This document shows, piece after piece, positions 13,266-23,611 of a stretch of DNA of 64,000 nucleotides. Under the pieces are notes generated by a model. The model saw only the letters and a program-made list of their open reading frames with translations. It ran no database searches and had not been told where the DNA came from. The translations under genes were made by a program, and so were the position numbers. The first letter of the stretch is position 1; every line of letters starts with the position of its first letter. This DNA comes from Rheinheimera oceanensis. Its GTDB lineage: Bacteria > Pseudomonadota > Gammaproteobacteria > Enterobacterales > Alteromonadaceae. The DNA is taken from the NCBI RefSeq assembly GCF_018831085.1, contig NZ_JAGPNM010000002.1, forward strand, positions 124,001-188,000, written 5' to 3'.

Positions 13266-13634
13266 ATGCAAATTCAAATTAATACAGACCGTAATATCCA
13301 GGCCGACGAGCGGCTGGCTGAGTTTGTTCGTGATGCATTGTACAGCAAGCTCAATCGCTTTACTGATCACGTAACCCGGATTGAAGTGCATTTAAGTGAC
13401 GAAAACGGCAGCACAAAACATGAAGGCCATGATAAGCGGTGCTTACTTGAAGCGCGCCTGGAAGGGCTGGATCCTGTAGCAATTACAGAGCATGCTGCTA
13501 CTGTTGGCCAGGCCATTACCGGCGCTGCAGATAAACTGCAGCGTAAACTCAGCTCATTAGTGGGAAAATTACGCGATAAACACATCCGCTCCGGTAGCCC
13601 GGACTTTGCTGAACCGGACGAAGCTATTCAATAG
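13266..13634 (+). CDS. hpf: ribosome hibernation factor (HPF/RaiA family)
   Basis: This 122-residue protein belongs to the short HPF/RaiA family, which binds the 30S decoding centre in stationary phase and halts translation. Visible family features are the start MQIQINTDRNIQADERLAEF, RIEVHLSDENG and a C-terminal KLQRKLSSLVGKLRDKH. Length lies between E. coli HPF (95) and RaiA (113), so which paralogue it corresponds to is uncertain. AGGAG lies 6-7 bases before the ATG. Confidence 0.85.
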   Translation: MQIQINTDRNIQADERLAEFVRDALYSKLNRFTDHVTRIEVHLSDENGSTKHEGHDKRCLLEARLEGLDPVAITEHAATVGQAITGAADKLQRKLSSLVGKLRDKHIRSGSPDFAEPDEAIQ

Positions 13635-13665
13635 CAGCTGTTTAATATAAGTTGTTTAATATCTG

Positions 13666-13692
13666 AAAAAACCGGGGCGTAAATTTCGCCCC
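13666..13692 (-). terminator. intrinsic terminator after mazG
   Basis: Directly after the mazG stop codon, the minus strand reads GGGGCG-AAATTTA-CGCCCC followed by GGTTTTTT. It ends the rlmD-relA-mazG transcript and may also act on the convergent hpf-like gene. Confidence 0.8.
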
Positions 13693-14484
13693 TTACTTCC
13701 CTTGAGTTTTAACCTGTTGCCACAGCGCTTCCATTTCAGCCAGGTTAGATTGCTGTGCTGTTTTACCTTCTGCCGCTAATGCCTGTTCTACTTTGCGAAA
13801 ACGCATTTCAAATTTACTATTGGCGGCACGCAGCACTGCTTCCGGGTCCAGTTTATGTTTACGCACTACATTAACCACAGCAAACATTAAATCACCCAGT
13901 TCTTCGGCCAGTTCTTCACTATCAGCCTGCGTTTGCTCTACTTCAAGAATTTCTTCTTTTACTTTATCCCAACAGCCGTCAACATCGGGCCAGTCAAAAC
14001 CGACATTAGCGCAGCGTTTTTGTAGCTTGTAAGCCCGGCTTAACGCCGGCATTGCCTGAGGAATATTATCCAACACACTGTGCTGGCCGTTATCTTTACG
14101 CTCGTTACTTTTCAGCGCTTCCCAGTTTTGCAGCACTTTTTCTGCATTGAGGGTATCAGTAGCATCAGCACTTAGGTTGCCAAACACATGCGGATGGCGC
14201 CGCTCCAGTTTGTCGCAAATCGCCGCTACGCAATCATCAAATTCAAAGCGGCCTTCTTCTTTGGCGATTTGGGCATAAAACACCACCTGAAACAGTAAAT
14301 CGCCCAGTTCATCTTTTAACTCGTCAAAGCTCTCACGCGCTATGGCGTCGGCCACTTCGTAAGCTTCTTCCAGCGTGTACGGCACTATAGTGGCGTAGCT
14401 TTGTTTTAAATCCCACGGGCAGCCGCGTTGCGGGTCGCGCAAGCGGCTCATAATGTTTAACAGCCGGGTAATATTATCTGACAC
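13693..14484 (-). CDS. mazG: nucleoside triphosphate pyrophosphohydrolase MazG
   Basis: MazG hydrolyses nucleoside triphosphates to monophosphates and pyrophosphate. The 263-residue protein has two MazG domains: the first has EEAYEVADAI (EExxE) and DELKDELGDLLFQVVFYAQ metal-binding helices near residues 35-75; the second has VKEEILEVE and EELAEELGDLMFAVVN near 170-205. In this lineage it follows relA (32 bases), and in E. coli MazG influences ppGpp levels. Confidence 0.96.
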   Translation of the reverse strand: MSDNITRLLNIMSRLRDPQRGCPWDLKQSYATIVPYTLEEAYEVADAIARESFDELKDELGDLLFQVVFYAQIAKEEGRFEFDDCVAAICDKLERRHPHVFGNLSADATDTLNAEKVLQNWEALKSNERKDNGQHSVLDNIPQAMPALSRAYKLQKRCANVGFDWPDVDGCWDKVKEEILEVEQTQADSEELAEELGDLMFAVVNVVRKHKLDPEAVLRAANSKFEMRFRKVEQALAAEGKTAQQSNLAEMEALWQQVKTQGK

Positions 14485-14516
14485 GCTAATCTCTTTATAT
14501 TTTTTACCGCTACGGA

Positions 14517-16712
14517 TTAATGATGGAAGCGCTTGGCTTCTACCACATCATCTATCTGACTGATTTTACTTAATAACTTATTAAGTGAATCAAGATTATA
14601 CAGCTCCATTGTCATATTAATTACCGCGGTTTGCGCTTTAATATCCGAGCTGCTGCTCATCTTGGTAACGTTGGCTTTTTCATTGGCTAAAATGCTGGTG
14701 ATGTCCCGCAGCAAACCATTGCGATCGTGCGCTACGATACGGATATCCACCTCATAGCCGGAGGCGTATTTATCGCCCCAGGTGGCATCTACCACCCGCT
14801 CGGGGTGGCTGTCTTGCAGGGTTTTAAACTGGTCGCAATCATCACGGTGAATAGCAATACCGCGGCCCTGGGTAATGTAGCCGATAATGGCATCGCCCGG
14901 CAGCGGATGGCAACAACCGGCCATATGCGTCAGCAGGTTACCCACGCCCTGCACTACCACATCGCTTTTCGCTTTAGTTGCAGGCAGTGGCCTGGTAATT
15001 AAACGCGGATCAATTTCCGGCTCTTCCGGCTTGGCATATTGGCTTTGAATAAAATGCACCACCTGGGTCACTTTAATTTCGCCGCCGCCAATGCCCACCA
15101 GCAGCTCATCCATACTGTTAACGTTAAACCGGGTCAGTACTTTAGCCGGGTACTCCATCACCAGGTTCAGCCGCGTCAGTTCAGTATCCAATAACTCTTT
15201 ACCGGCAGCCAGGTTTTTGTCTCTGTCCTGCAGGCGAAACCAGTACTGCACTTTTGACCGGGCGCGGCTGGATTTTAAATAACCCAAATGCGGGTTTAAC
15301 CAATCACGGCTGGGGTTAGGTTCGCGCCCGGTAAGTATTTCTACCTGATCGCCGGTTTTTAGCTGATAGGTAAAGGGCACAATACGGCCGGACACCTTGG
15401 CGCCGATACAGCGATGGCCCACGTTAGAATGCACATAATAGGCAAAATCCAGCGGTGTTGAACCCATCGGTAAATCGACGATATCACCTTTGGGGGTAAA
15501 GACATAAACGCGATCTTCAATCACCTGATTACGCAGCTCTTCAGCTAAATCGCTGCTATCGACCACATCTTCCTGCCATTGCAGTAATTTACGCAACCAG
15601 CCAATTTTCTCATCATTGGCACCGTCTTTACCGGCCACAGCGCCCTCTTTATAACGCCAGTGTGCCGCTACACCCAGTTCTGAGTCTTCATGCATCTGCC
15701 GGGTGCGGATCTGAATCTCTACCGCCCGGCCCTGCGGCCCCAGCACCACAGTATGAATAGACTGGTAGCCATTTTGCTTAGGTGTGGCGATATAATCATC
15801 AAACTCTTTTGGTAAATGCCGCCAGCTGGTATGCACTATGCCCAGCGCACCGTAGCAATCCTGTACTTTGTCAGTCACAATGCGCACTGCACGGATATCG
15901 TACAGCTGATCAAAAGCCAACTGCTTTTTCTGCATTTTTTTCCAGATACTGAAAATATGCTTCGGCCGGCCATACACTTCTACGGCCAGATTAGCATCGG
16001 CCATTTTTTGCCGCACGGCAGCGACGAAGTCTTGCATATACTGTTCGCGATCAAGGCGTTTTTCTTCCAGCAAACTGGCAATTTGTTTGTACAATTGCGG
16101 ATGCAAATACCGAAACGCAAAGTCTTCCAGTTCCCACTTAATTTGGCCGATCCCTAAACGGTTGGCCAGCGGGGCAAAAATAGCGTTGGTTTCTTTGGCA
16201 GCCAGTACCCGGGTTTCTTCGTCGGCGTTTTTAACCTCACGCAGGTAGCAAATTTGTGCGGCCAGTTTAATCACCACAGCACGTACATCTTCTACCATAG
16301 CCAGCAGCATACGGCGCAGGTTATCGGCCTGCTGCGGGTTAACACTCTGATTAGGGCCGGTAGGAATACTACGGATAGCCTCCATCTGCTGTACTGCACG
16401 CAGCATGGTTAATACATGAGACGGAAAAGCTGATTCCAGTTGCTCCAGACTAACCAGTTCTGCTTCCAGTAGCGGAAACAGCAAAGCAGCCAGTAAAGAG
16501 TCGCTATCCATCCGCAGCTCTGCCAGAATTTCGACCATTTCCCAGCCGGTACGAACAGCCAGTATGGGTTCTACCAACTGATGCTGTTTCAACCACTCGG
16601 CCGCGGTCATTAAACTGCTGATTTTCTTTTCAGTCAGCCCCAGTGAGCATAACCATTCCAGCGTTTCACCACTGTTGTAATCAGTGCTGTGCGACTGGCG
16701 AACCCTAACCAT
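14517..16712 (-). CDS. relA: GTP pyrophosphokinase RelA
   Basis: RelA makes (p)ppGpp on stalled ribosomes. The 731-residue protein has an N-terminal pseudo-hydrolase domain lacking the HD pair (AALLFPLLEAEL where SpoT has HD), a synthetase domain (DQLYDIRAVRIV, FDDYIATPKQNGYQSIHTVV), a TGS domain (VYVFTPKGDIVDLPMGSTPLDFAY), a zinc-finger-like region (MAGCCHPLPGD) and a C-terminal ACT domain. The missing HD residues mark it as synthetase-only RelA. It lies between rlmD and mazG in one operon. Confidence 0.97.
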   Translation of the reverse strand: MVRVRQSHSTDYNSGETLEWLCSLGLTEKKISSLMTAAEWLKQHQLVEPILAVRTGWEMVEILAELRMDSDSLLAALLFPLLEAELVSLEQLESAFPSHVLTMLRAVQQMEAIRSIPTGPNQSVNPQQADNLRRMLLAMVEDVRAVVIKLAAQICYLREVKNADEETRVLAAKETNAIFAPLANRLGIGQIKWELEDFAFRYLHPQLYKQIASLLEEKRLDREQYMQDFVAAVRQKMADANLAVEVYGRPKHIFSIWKKMQKKQLAFDQLYDIRAVRIVTDKVQDCYGALGIVHTSWRHLPKEFDDYIATPKQNGYQSIHTVVLGPQGRAVEIQIRTRQMHEDSELGVAAHWRYKEGAVAGKDGANDEKIGWLRKLLQWQEDVVDSSDLAEELRNQVIEDRVYVFTPKGDIVDLPMGSTPLDFAYYVHSNVGHRCIGAKVSGRIVPFTYQLKTGDQVEILTGREPNPSRDWLNPHLGYLKSSRARSKVQYWFRLQDRDKNLAAGKELLDTELTRLNLVMEYPAKVLTRFNVNSMDELLVGIGGGEIKVTQVVHFIQSQYAKPEEPEIDPRLITRPLPATKAKSDVVVQGVGNLLTHMAGCCHPLPGDAIIGYITQGRGIAIHRDDCDQFKTLQDSHPERVVDATWGDKYASGYEVDIRIVAHDRNGLLRDITSILANEKANVTKMSSSSDIKAQTAVINMTMELYNLDSLNKLLSKISQIDDVVEAKRFHH

Positions 16713-16732
16713 GTGCTGTTCCCTCTTTTTTA

Positions 16733-18055
16733 CTACCGGCTGAACAACGCCATTAATTCAAGATGGCTGGTATGCGCAAACATATCAACACCACCTATTT
16801 TATCCAGCTTGTAGCCGCTTTGCAGTAACACTCTGGCATCACGGGCGAAGGTGGCGGCATTGCACGACACGTACAATATCTGTGCCGGTTTTAGCTTTGC
16901 TATCTGCTCTGTGGCCCCCTGCGCGCCGGCACGGGCCGGATCTAGTAGTACTTTGGTATATACCGGCTTGTTCCATTGCGCTTTTGGCCAGGCCAGGTGC
17001 AAATCGGCCTGATACGCTTCTACGTTGCTAAGACCGTTTAACTTAGCATTGGTTGCCAGTTGTTGCACCATTTTGGCAACACCTTCTACTGCCCGCACTG
17101 TTTTGGCACGCTGTGCCAGTGCCAGAGTAAAATTACCAATGCCGGAATATAAATCCAGTACGGTGTCATTAGCCGAGATATTCAACCAGTTAACAGCTTG
17201 TGTCACCATCTGCTGGTTTAGTGCAGCATTAACCTGAATAAAATCATCTGGTGCAAACTGCAGGCTAAGCTGCTGCTCTGTCAACTGATATTGCGGTACC
17301 ACAGGCTGCTGCCAATAGTTGAATATACCCGGCTCAGCTTCCCCCAACCAAACAGCCTCCGGCCAGGCATCAACAAACAATTGTTGTTCAGCATCAGTAA
17401 GTGCTTTGATATGCCGCAGTATTACAAAAGCCTTGCCGTCAGCTTCAAGCACTTCAGCATGGGTTACCGCGGTTGGATCTTTCAGCTGGCTTAACACTTT
17501 ATTCAGCACTGTAAATACTGGTGCCAGCAGCGGTGACAACACCATACAGCTGTCTATCGCTACAATTTGCTTATCAGCACTCTGGCGAAAACCTACGTTA
17601 AAACGGCGCAGCTTTTTGTCATACCAAATGCCAATGCGGGCACGGCGGCGATAACCGCTATCAGAGGCCGTTAACATAGGCTGCCACGGCAAAGATTTTA
17701 AACCGGTTTGATGGCAGATCAGCTTATCAATGCCCTGCTGCTTTAACTCACGCTGGCTGGCAATACTGATATGCTGCAACTGGCAACCGCCACATTGCGC
17801 CGCAAACTGGCAAGGCGGTGTAATACGAAGCGTCGAAGCCTGCAACACTTTCACCGTACTGGCTTTAAGAAAACCGGCTTTATCTTCCAATACCTTAGCC
17901 TGTACTTTTTCACCCGGTAGCGCAGCACTGACAAAAGCAATTTTTTGCTCATGCTTGCTGATGCCATGCACCTCATAATCACTGTCATCTATGTGAAAGG
18001 TAAAGGTTTTGCCCAGTAAACTGGCTTTAGGTCTGGCTTTATATACGTTAAGCAT
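16733..18055 (-). CDS. rlmD: 23S rRNA (uracil-1939-C5)-methyltransferase RlmD
   Basis: RlmD methylates U1939 of 23S rRNA. The 440-residue protein has an N-terminal TRAM domain, iron-sulfur cysteines in CQFAAQCGGCQLQH (about residues 82-95), the SAM-binding LDLYSGIGNFTLALAQ, LLDPARAGA, and the catalytic cysteine in YVSCNAATFARD near the C-terminus. It heads the rlmD-relA-mazG operon and is divergent from barA, as in E. coli. Confidence 0.96.
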   Translation of the reverse strand: MLNVYKARPKASLLGKTFTFHIDDSDYEVHGISKHEQKIAFVSAALPGEKVQAKVLEDKAGFLKASTVKVLQASTLRITPPCQFAAQCGGCQLQHISIASQRELKQQGIDKLICHQTGLKSLPWQPMLTASDSGYRRRARIGIWYDKKLRRFNVGFRQSADKQIVAIDSCMVLSPLLAPVFTVLNKVLSQLKDPTAVTHAEVLEADGKAFVILRHIKALTDAEQQLFVDAWPEAVWLGEAEPGIFNYWQQPVVPQYQLTEQQLSLQFAPDDFIQVNAALNQQMVTQAVNWLNISANDTVLDLYSGIGNFTLALAQRAKTVRAVEGVAKMVQQLATNAKLNGLSNVEAYQADLHLAWPKAQWNKPVYTKVLLDPARAGAQGATEQIAKLKPAQILYVSCNAATFARDARVLLQSGYKLDKIGGVDMFAHTSHLELMALFSR

Positions 18056-18136
18056 GGGTTCTCTATCGGGTTATAGGCAAGCGCGACGTCTTATGTCATT
18101 ATCGCAGCAAGAGTCTTTACTAAACAGCCTGCATAG

Positions 18137-20848
18137 ATGACGAAAATGGGTTTGCGTTCCTGGTTACTGCTCTGCAGTTTGCTGCCAGCTGTACTGGTAA
18201 GTGTATTCTGCGTCGGCTATTTTAGCTATGTTCGCTATCATGAGTTAGCACTTTCTTTAGCTGACCGCGCCAGACATATCGCCCTGCCACTGGCTATCAG
18301 CAGTCAAGATTTACTCAGCCGTGACAACACTGCCGCATTGCAGCAATTACTGGACAGCAGCCATAGGCTAAACTCGCCGCTAATCAGCAACATCAGCCTG
18401 ATTAACAGCGATAACCAATTGATATTCAGTACCAATCCGCAGCATTTTAATAAGAGCCAGCTTCTGGCAGCCCCAACATTACTCAACAACACGGATATGG
18501 TGATATCTGATGGCAACAGCTTACTGTTATACCAACCGTTAGCCACAGGTACCCTGCCGGGGCAACCGCGTGATACTGCCTATCTGCTGGTGCAGCTACA
18601 GCAATCTCAGTTGCAGTTGCAACAGCAGGCGGTGCGCTTTACTGCTTTACTGTTACTGCTGGCATGTCTGCTGGTGGCAGCTATACCAGTATGGTATTTA
18701 CTGCGCTGTATTCACAGACCTGTTCGTCAGTTACAGGCACATTTGCAGCAACTGCTCAGTGGCAATACCGCGCCGCGTAGCATAGTTATGGTACAGGAGC
18801 TGGCCCAACTGCAACAGGGGTTAAACCAGTTAGGTCATTTTCTGGCCAGCCAGGAACAGGATATGCAGCAGCAAATTGAGCAGGTTACCAGCGATTTGCA
18901 GCAAAGTATGGAGCAACTGGAAGTACAGAATATTCAACTTGATTTTGCCAAACGCAAAGCACAGGAAGAAAACCGACAAAAATCTGAATTTTTAGCCAAA
19001 ATGAGCCATGAACTGCGCACGCCGTTAAATGGTGTAATTGGTTTTACCCGTCAGTTACTAAAAACCCAATTATCCAGCAGCCAGCACGATTACCTCACCA
19101 CTATTCAAAAATCAGCCAATAGTTTGCTGCATCTGGTAAATGATGTGCTGGACTTCTCCAAGCTGGAAGAAGGCCGCTTATCTGTTAACCCTGAGCCCTT
19201 CTCACTGCGTGATGTGCTGAACGATGCCACTGAATTGCTCGCTGCCAATGCCTTTGATAAGCATCTGGAGCTGGTGCTGATGATTGAACCAGACTGCCCG
19301 GACGATTTAATTGCGGATCCGGGGCGTTTCGTGCAGGTACTGATGAACATCGCCGGTAACGCCATTAAATTTACTGATCACGGCAGTATTGTTATTCGTG
19401 TATCGGGCACCTTACTTAACGAAGATCAGCTTATCCTGCACTGCTCTGTGCAGGATACCGGCCGCGGTATCAGTACCGAGCAACAGCAGCTATTATTTCA
19501 GGGTTTTACCAGCAAAGACCCACGCAGCCATCAAAGTGGCTCAGGCCTGGGTCTGATGATCTCACAGCGCTTAGTGCAGGCCATGGGCGGCAACCTTGGC
19601 TTTGAAAGCAAACAGGCCGAAGGCTCAACCTTCTGGTTTACCATTAAATGCCAGCGCCATCATTTGTCGGTTGCAGACAGCCTGCCGCTTGATGTCCTGG
19701 ACAACAAACAGCTGCTGTATTTTGAACCCCAGCAACACTCCCGTGAAGCTACATTAAGTTTGCTGCATCACTGGGGGCTGCAGGTTACTGCCTGCGCTAC
19801 CAAAGGCCAGTTGCAGCAAGCTCTTGCGCATCAACAACATTATGATATAGGCCTGATTGGCCGTACTATTGCTATTAATCAGGTAAATCAGGTGCTGGAT
19901 CTGATCCACCAGGTAAAACTGCAGTGCGATAATACCTATTTGCTGGTTAACACTCTGTCACCACACCTGCGCGAAACGCTGCTTAGCTCAGGTGCCAATG
20001 CCTGTTTGTCTAAACCACCACATATCCGCAAACTGGCGCTGACACTGGCACAGCCTTATTTGCAGCAGTACAGTACGATATTGCCGCAAGCAAAACAGAA
20101 AAAAGTGAGCCTTAAAGTACTAACCGTTGACGATAACGACGCCAACCTGAAGTTAATTAATACCCTGCTGGCTGAGCATGTTGATCATATTGATTCTGCC
20201 CGCGACGGTGCCGAAGCATGGCACAAAGCCACCCAGCATGCTTACGACATTATTTTTATGGATATTAATATGCCGGTAATGGACGGTGTAACCGCCTGCC
20301 AGCGTATCAGGCAAAGCTCACTGAATGAACATACTCCGGTGATTGCCGTAACGGCACAGGCAGTTGAAGGTGAACGGGATCGTTTGTTAACGCTGGGTTT
20401 TGACGATTTTTTAAGTAAACCGCTGGACGAAACCATGCTGCATTGCAGCTTGCAGGAGTTTTGCCCCGCCAGTCGTTTACAACAAAGCCACCCGGCATGG
20501 CCCAGCAGCAAACTGATACACTGGCCCACTGCCATAGAGCGGGCCGCAGGCAAGCACGATTTAATGAAAGAGATGCTGCAAATGCTGATTGCCAGCATTA
20601 CACCTACCCGCAATGCGCTGCAGCAGGCACTGGCACTACATGATGAAAACCAGGTATTGCAGCAGGTGCATAAATTACATGGTGCCTGCTGTTATACCGG
20701 TGTACCGCGGCTAAAAAATCTGGCAGAGCTGTTGGAAACCCAGCTAAAGCAAGGAAAAAGCCTGGCTGAACTGGAACCCGAATTGCTTGAACTGGATGAC
20801 GTATTGCAGGCGCTGTGGCAGGAAAGCCAGCAATGGCCTGACTGGTAA
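18137..20848 (+). CDS. barA: hybrid sensor histidine kinase BarA
   Basis: BarA phosphorylates UvrY/GacA and controls CsrB-type small RNAs. The 903-residue inner-membrane protein has TM1 (about 8-28), a periplasmic sensor, TM2 (about 168-190), HAMP, a HisKA domain with MSHELRTPLN (H291), an HATPase domain (GNAIKFTD, GSGLGLMIS), a degenerate receiver (about 520-640), a receiver with FMDINMPVMDG (D709) and a C-terminal HPt domain with HKLHGAC (H845). Position beside rlmD-relA matches E. coli. Confidence 0.95.
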   Translation: MTKMGLRSWLLLCSLLPAVLVSVFCVGYFSYVRYHELALSLADRARHIALPLAISSQDLLSRDNTAALQQLLDSSHRLNSPLISNISLINSDNQLIFSTNPQHFNKSQLLAAPTLLNNTDMVISDGNSLLLYQPLATGTLPGQPRDTAYLLVQLQQSQLQLQQQAVRFTALLLLLACLLVAAIPVWYLLRCIHRPVRQLQAHLQQLLSGNTAPRSIVMVQELAQLQQGLNQLGHFLASQEQDMQQQIEQVTSDLQQSMEQLEVQNIQLDFAKRKAQEENRQKSEFLAKMSHELRTPLNGVIGFTRQLLKTQLSSSQHDYLTTIQKSANSLLHLVNDVLDFSKLEEGRLSVNPEPFSLRDVLNDATELLAANAFDKHLELVLMIEPDCPDDLIADPGRFVQVLMNIAGNAIKFTDHGSIVIRVSGTLLNEDQLILHCSVQDTGRGISTEQQQLLFQGFTSKDPRSHQSGSGLGLMISQRLVQAMGGNLGFESKQAEGSTFWFTIKCQRHHLSVADSLPLDVLDNKQLLYFEPQQHSREATLSLLHHWGLQVTACATKGQLQQALAHQQHYDIGLIGRTIAINQVNQVLDLIHQVKLQCDNTYLLVNTLSPHLRETLLSSGANACLSKPPHIRKLALTLAQPYLQQYSTILPQAKQKKVSLKVLTVDDNDANLKLINTLLAEHVDHIDSARDGAEAWHKATQHAYDIIFMDINMPVMDGVTACQRIRQSSLNEHTPVIAVTAQAVEGERDRLLTLGFDDFLSKPLDETMLHCSLQEFCPASRLQQSHPAWPSSKLIHWPTAIERAAGKHDLMKEMLQMLIASITPTRNALQQALALHDENQVLQQVHKLHGACCYTGVPRLKNLAELLETQLKQGKSLAELEPELLELDDVLQALWQESQQWPDW

Positions 20849-20853
20849 AACCG

Positions 20854-21249
20854 TTATTGCCGCTCCAGAATAACTGTTGCGGCAGCATAAGCCTGTTCAT
20901 CAGTAATCGACAACCAGATATGACTGACGCCCATAGCCGCTGCCAGTTCGCTGGCATAATCCGTTAAGGCCAGCCTGGGTGCCCCATCGGCATTGTTGCT
21001 GATGCTGATATGCTGAAACGACACCCCGCGGCCAATCCCGGTGCCCAGCGCTTTAGCTGCAGCTTCTTTAGCAGCAAAGCGTTTGGCAAAATAGCGGGCA
21101 GCATTAGCCGGGTGGTTTTCTGCCAAACCAGCATAAATAGCCTGCTCTTCTGATGTCAGCACCCGCTTTACCAGTGCCGGGCTGCGGGCCAGGCTCTGCT
21201 CAATGCGGGCAATTTCAACAATATCAGTGCCAAGGCCAACAATTGCCAT
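20854..21249 (-). CDS. acpS: holo-[acyl-carrier-protein] synthase
   Basis: AcpS transfers 4'-phosphopantetheine from CoA to acyl carrier protein. The 131-residue product shows the two family motifs: GLGTDIVEIARIEQSL at the N-terminus and FAKRFAAKEAAAKALGTGIG in the middle. It starts directly after the pdxJ stop codon, so the two are translationally adjacent. Last gene of the long leftward operon, tail to tail with barA with 5 bases between. Confidence 0.95.
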   Translation of the reverse strand: MAIVGLGTDIVEIARIEQSLARSPALVKRVLTSEEQAIYAGLAENHPANAARYFAKRFAAKEAAAKALGTGIGRGVSFQHISISNNADGAPRLALTDYASELAAAMGVSHIWLSITDEQAYAAATVILERQ

Positions 21250-21984
21250 TTAGCTGCGCGCCTCAATCATTAAACGTTTCATTTCGCGTACCGCAGCATC
21301 CAGGCCACTGAAAACCGCACGGGCCACAATGGCATGGCCAATGTTCAGCTCATGCATTTGCGGTATAGCGGCAACAGGTTGCACATTATGGTAGTGCAAA
21401 CCATGGCCGGCATTGACAATTAAACCTAAAGACGAGGCAAACTCAGCCGCCTCGCGAATGCGCGCAAGCTCTGCAGCCTGCACTGCAGCATCTTTAGTCT
21501 CGGCATATTTGCCGGTATGTATTTCAATATAAGGTGCACCGGCTTTGGCGGCTGCTTCAATCTGGCGGTGATCCGCATCAATAAACAATGACACCAGAAT
21601 GTCCTGCTCATGCATCCGGCTTACCGCCTCGGTAATACGGCTTAACTGGCCCGCTACTTCAAGCCCGCCTTCAGTCGTAAGCTCCTGGCGTTTTTCCGGT
21701 ACAAAACAGGCAAAGTGTGGTTTAAGTTCGGTGGCAATAGCTAACATTTCGTCGGTCACTGCCATTTCAAAATTCAGCCGGGTAGCAATAGTCTGGCGCA
21801 ATATAAATACATCGCGGTCAACAATATGCCGGCGGTCTTCGCGCAAGTGCACGGTAATGCCGTCAGCACCGGCCTGCTCTGCCATTAAGGCCGCATGTAC
21901 CGGCTCAGGGTAGTAGGTACCGCGGGCCTGACGCAACGTAGCTACGTGGTCAATATTGACACCAAGAAAAACAGGATTAAACAT
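21250..21984 (-). CDS. pdxJ: pyridoxine 5'-phosphate synthase
   Basis: PdxJ condenses 1-deoxyxylulose 5-phosphate with 3-amino-2-oxopropyl phosphate to form pyridoxine 5'-phosphate. The 244-residue TIM-barrel protein begins with [17 protein letters not shown] and has [28 protein letters not shown], and the end motif [16 protein letters not shown]. The frame is open to 22059, but the ATG at 21984 has a GGAG site 7 bases before it and matches the family start. It lies between recO and acpS, as in E. coli. Confidence 0.96.
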   Translation of the reverse strand: MFNPVFLGVNIDHVATLRQARGTYYPEPVHAALMAEQAGADGITVHLREDRRHIVDRDVFILRQTIATRLNFEMAVTDEMLAIATELKPHFACFVPEKRQELTTEGGLEVAGQLSRITEAVSRMHEQDILVSLFIDADHRQIEAAAKAGAPYIEIHTGKYAETKDAAVQAAELARIREAAEFASSLGLIVNAGHGLHYHNVQPVAAIPQMHELNIGHAIVARAVFSGLDAAVREMKRLMIEARS

Positions 21985-22012
21985 ACCAGACTCCGGACGA
22001 TAAAAAGAAAAA

Positions 22013-22696
22013 TCAACCGCCTTCAAACAGCGCTCTGCTGGCCAGTGGTTTACTGCCAAGTAAAGGAGCCAGAATTTGCCGGCTTAACTGTTTGGCACAG
22101 CGGCGGGTGTCAGCACTTTGCCACTGGCCATTGCCAATATTTAACAAGTGCATGCCTGCAAAGCCATTAGCTGCAGCAACAAAACCCTGCTCATGTTGCC
22201 ACTGATAACACCAGGCTGTATTCAATGGGTTACCGTCAGCATCCTGTTGCCAGTCAATCGGCTGACCAAGCTCCGTGAGCAGCGCAAACTCAAATTCACG
22301 CAAACAGGGTTCAAGCTCACCGCTACCCTGCTGTACCAGCATCAGTTGTTGCAGGCTGTGCTGATAAACATTAAACAGTTGTTCAGCCGCCAGGTTATCC
22401 GGCCATAAACGGCATATCAGTTCATTAAGATAAATGCCGCTATAGAGCACCTTGCCGCTAAATAAAAAAGCCGCTGCGGCTTCGTCAATGCTTTTTACCG
22501 TTTTTAGCTCAGTACGGCCGCTAAGCTGTAGCATAAACGGCTGAAACGGCTGTAACGCCAGGCGCTGCTTGCCCTGGCGTTTGCGTACCACAGCAGAAAC
22601 ACGGCCCTGCTCTGGCAGCAATAATTGTAAAATCAGCTTGTCTTCACCAAGCGGGCGGCTGTGTAAAATAAAAGCAGGCCAAAGTTCAGCGTGCAT
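22013..22696 (-). CDS. recO: DNA repair protein RecO
   Basis: RecO anneals DNA strands and helps load RecA in the RecFOR pathway. The 227-residue protein has the N-terminal OB-fold start [20 protein letters not shown] and [13 protein letters not shown], then a helical domain with NELICRLW and [14 protein letters not shown]. Position after era (6-base gap) and before pdxJ is conserved. Confidence 0.94.
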   Translation of the reverse strand: MHAELWPAFILHSRPLGEDKLILQLLLPEQGRVSAVVRKRQGKQRLALQPFQPFMLQLSGRTELKTVKSIDEAAAAFLFSGKVLYSGIYLNELICRLWPDNLAAEQLFNVYQHSLQQLMLVQQGSGELEPCLREFEFALLTELGQPIDWQQDADGNPLNTAWCYQWQHEQGFVAAANGFAGMHLLNIGNGQWQSADTRRCAKQLSRQILAPLLGSKPLASRALFEGG

Positions 22697-22702
22697 ACCG
22701 CT

Positions 22703-23611
22703 TTAATCTTCGCCGTAACCCAGGCTACGCAAGGCCCGCTCATCGTCAGCCCAGCCAGATTTCACTTTAACCCATACCTGTAAAAATACCGGCTGCTCAA
22801 GCATCGCAGCCATATCAATACGGGCTTCGGTGGCAATGGTTTTTATCCGCTCGCCTTTATTACCGATAACCATGCGTTTTTGGCTTTCGCGCTCAACCAG
22901 TACCAGTGCTGCTATGTGGTAATGCTTTTCTTCCCACTTAAAGCGTTCAATTTCTACTGTAACCGAATACGGCAATTCGTCGCCTAAAAAGCGCATCAGT
23001 TTTTCCCGCACAATCTCTGCAGCCATAAAACGCATAGAGCGGTCAGTTACGTAATCATCTGGGAAAAAGAATTCACATGGCGGTAAATGCTGTTGCACCA
23101 CGGCCCGCAGCGCCTCTACGTTGTCGCCGGTTTCTGCTGACAACGGCACCACATCAACAAAATTAAGCTGTGCACCCAACCATTGCAAATGCGGCAACAG
23201 GGTATCTTTATCACGAAACAAATCCACTTTATTGACAACCAGGATCACCGGCTTTTTCGCGGCAATCAGCCGGTTTAGTACCATCTGATCATCATCGGTC
23301 CAACGGGTGCCTTCAACAACAAACAGCACAAACTCCACATCTAAAATAGAACTGGCAGCGGCTTTGTTCATCAGCCGGTTAATAGCACGTTTCTCCTCGC
23401 TGTGCAGGCCAGGAGTGTCTACATACACCGTTTGATAATTGTCGCGGGTATCAATACCAACGATACGATGACGGGTAGTTTGTGGCTTTTTTGAGGTAAT
23501 ACTGACTTTCTGCCCTACCAGCTTGTTCAGTAATGTCGATTTACCCACATTAGGCCGCCCCACAATCGCCACCAAAGCAGCATAGGTTGGCGTTTGAGTG
23601 TTATCTGTCAT
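22703..23611 (-). CDS. era: GTPase Era
   Basis: Era is an essential GTPase in 30S ribosome assembly. The 302-residue protein has the GTPase motifs [14 protein letters not shown] (G1), [10 protein letters not shown] (G3) and NKVD (G4), and a C-terminal KH domain with [15 protein letters not shown] that binds the 3' end of 16S rRNA. It overlaps rnc by 11 bases, the usual coupling. Confidence 0.97.
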   Translation of the reverse strand: MTDNTQTPTYAALVAIVGRPNVGKSTLLNKLVGQKVSITSKKPQTTRHRIVGIDTRDNYQTVYVDTPGLHSEEKRAINRLMNKAAASSILDVEFVLFVVEGTRWTDDDQMVLNRLIAAKKPVILVVNKVDLFRDKDTLLPHLQWLGAQLNFVDVVPLSAETGDNVEALRAVVQQHLPPCEFFFPDDYVTDRSMRFMAAEIVREKLMRFLGDELPYSVTVEIERFKWEEKHYHIAALVLVERESQKRMVIGNKGERIKTIATEARIDMAAMLEQPVFLQVWVKVKSGWADDERALRSLGYGED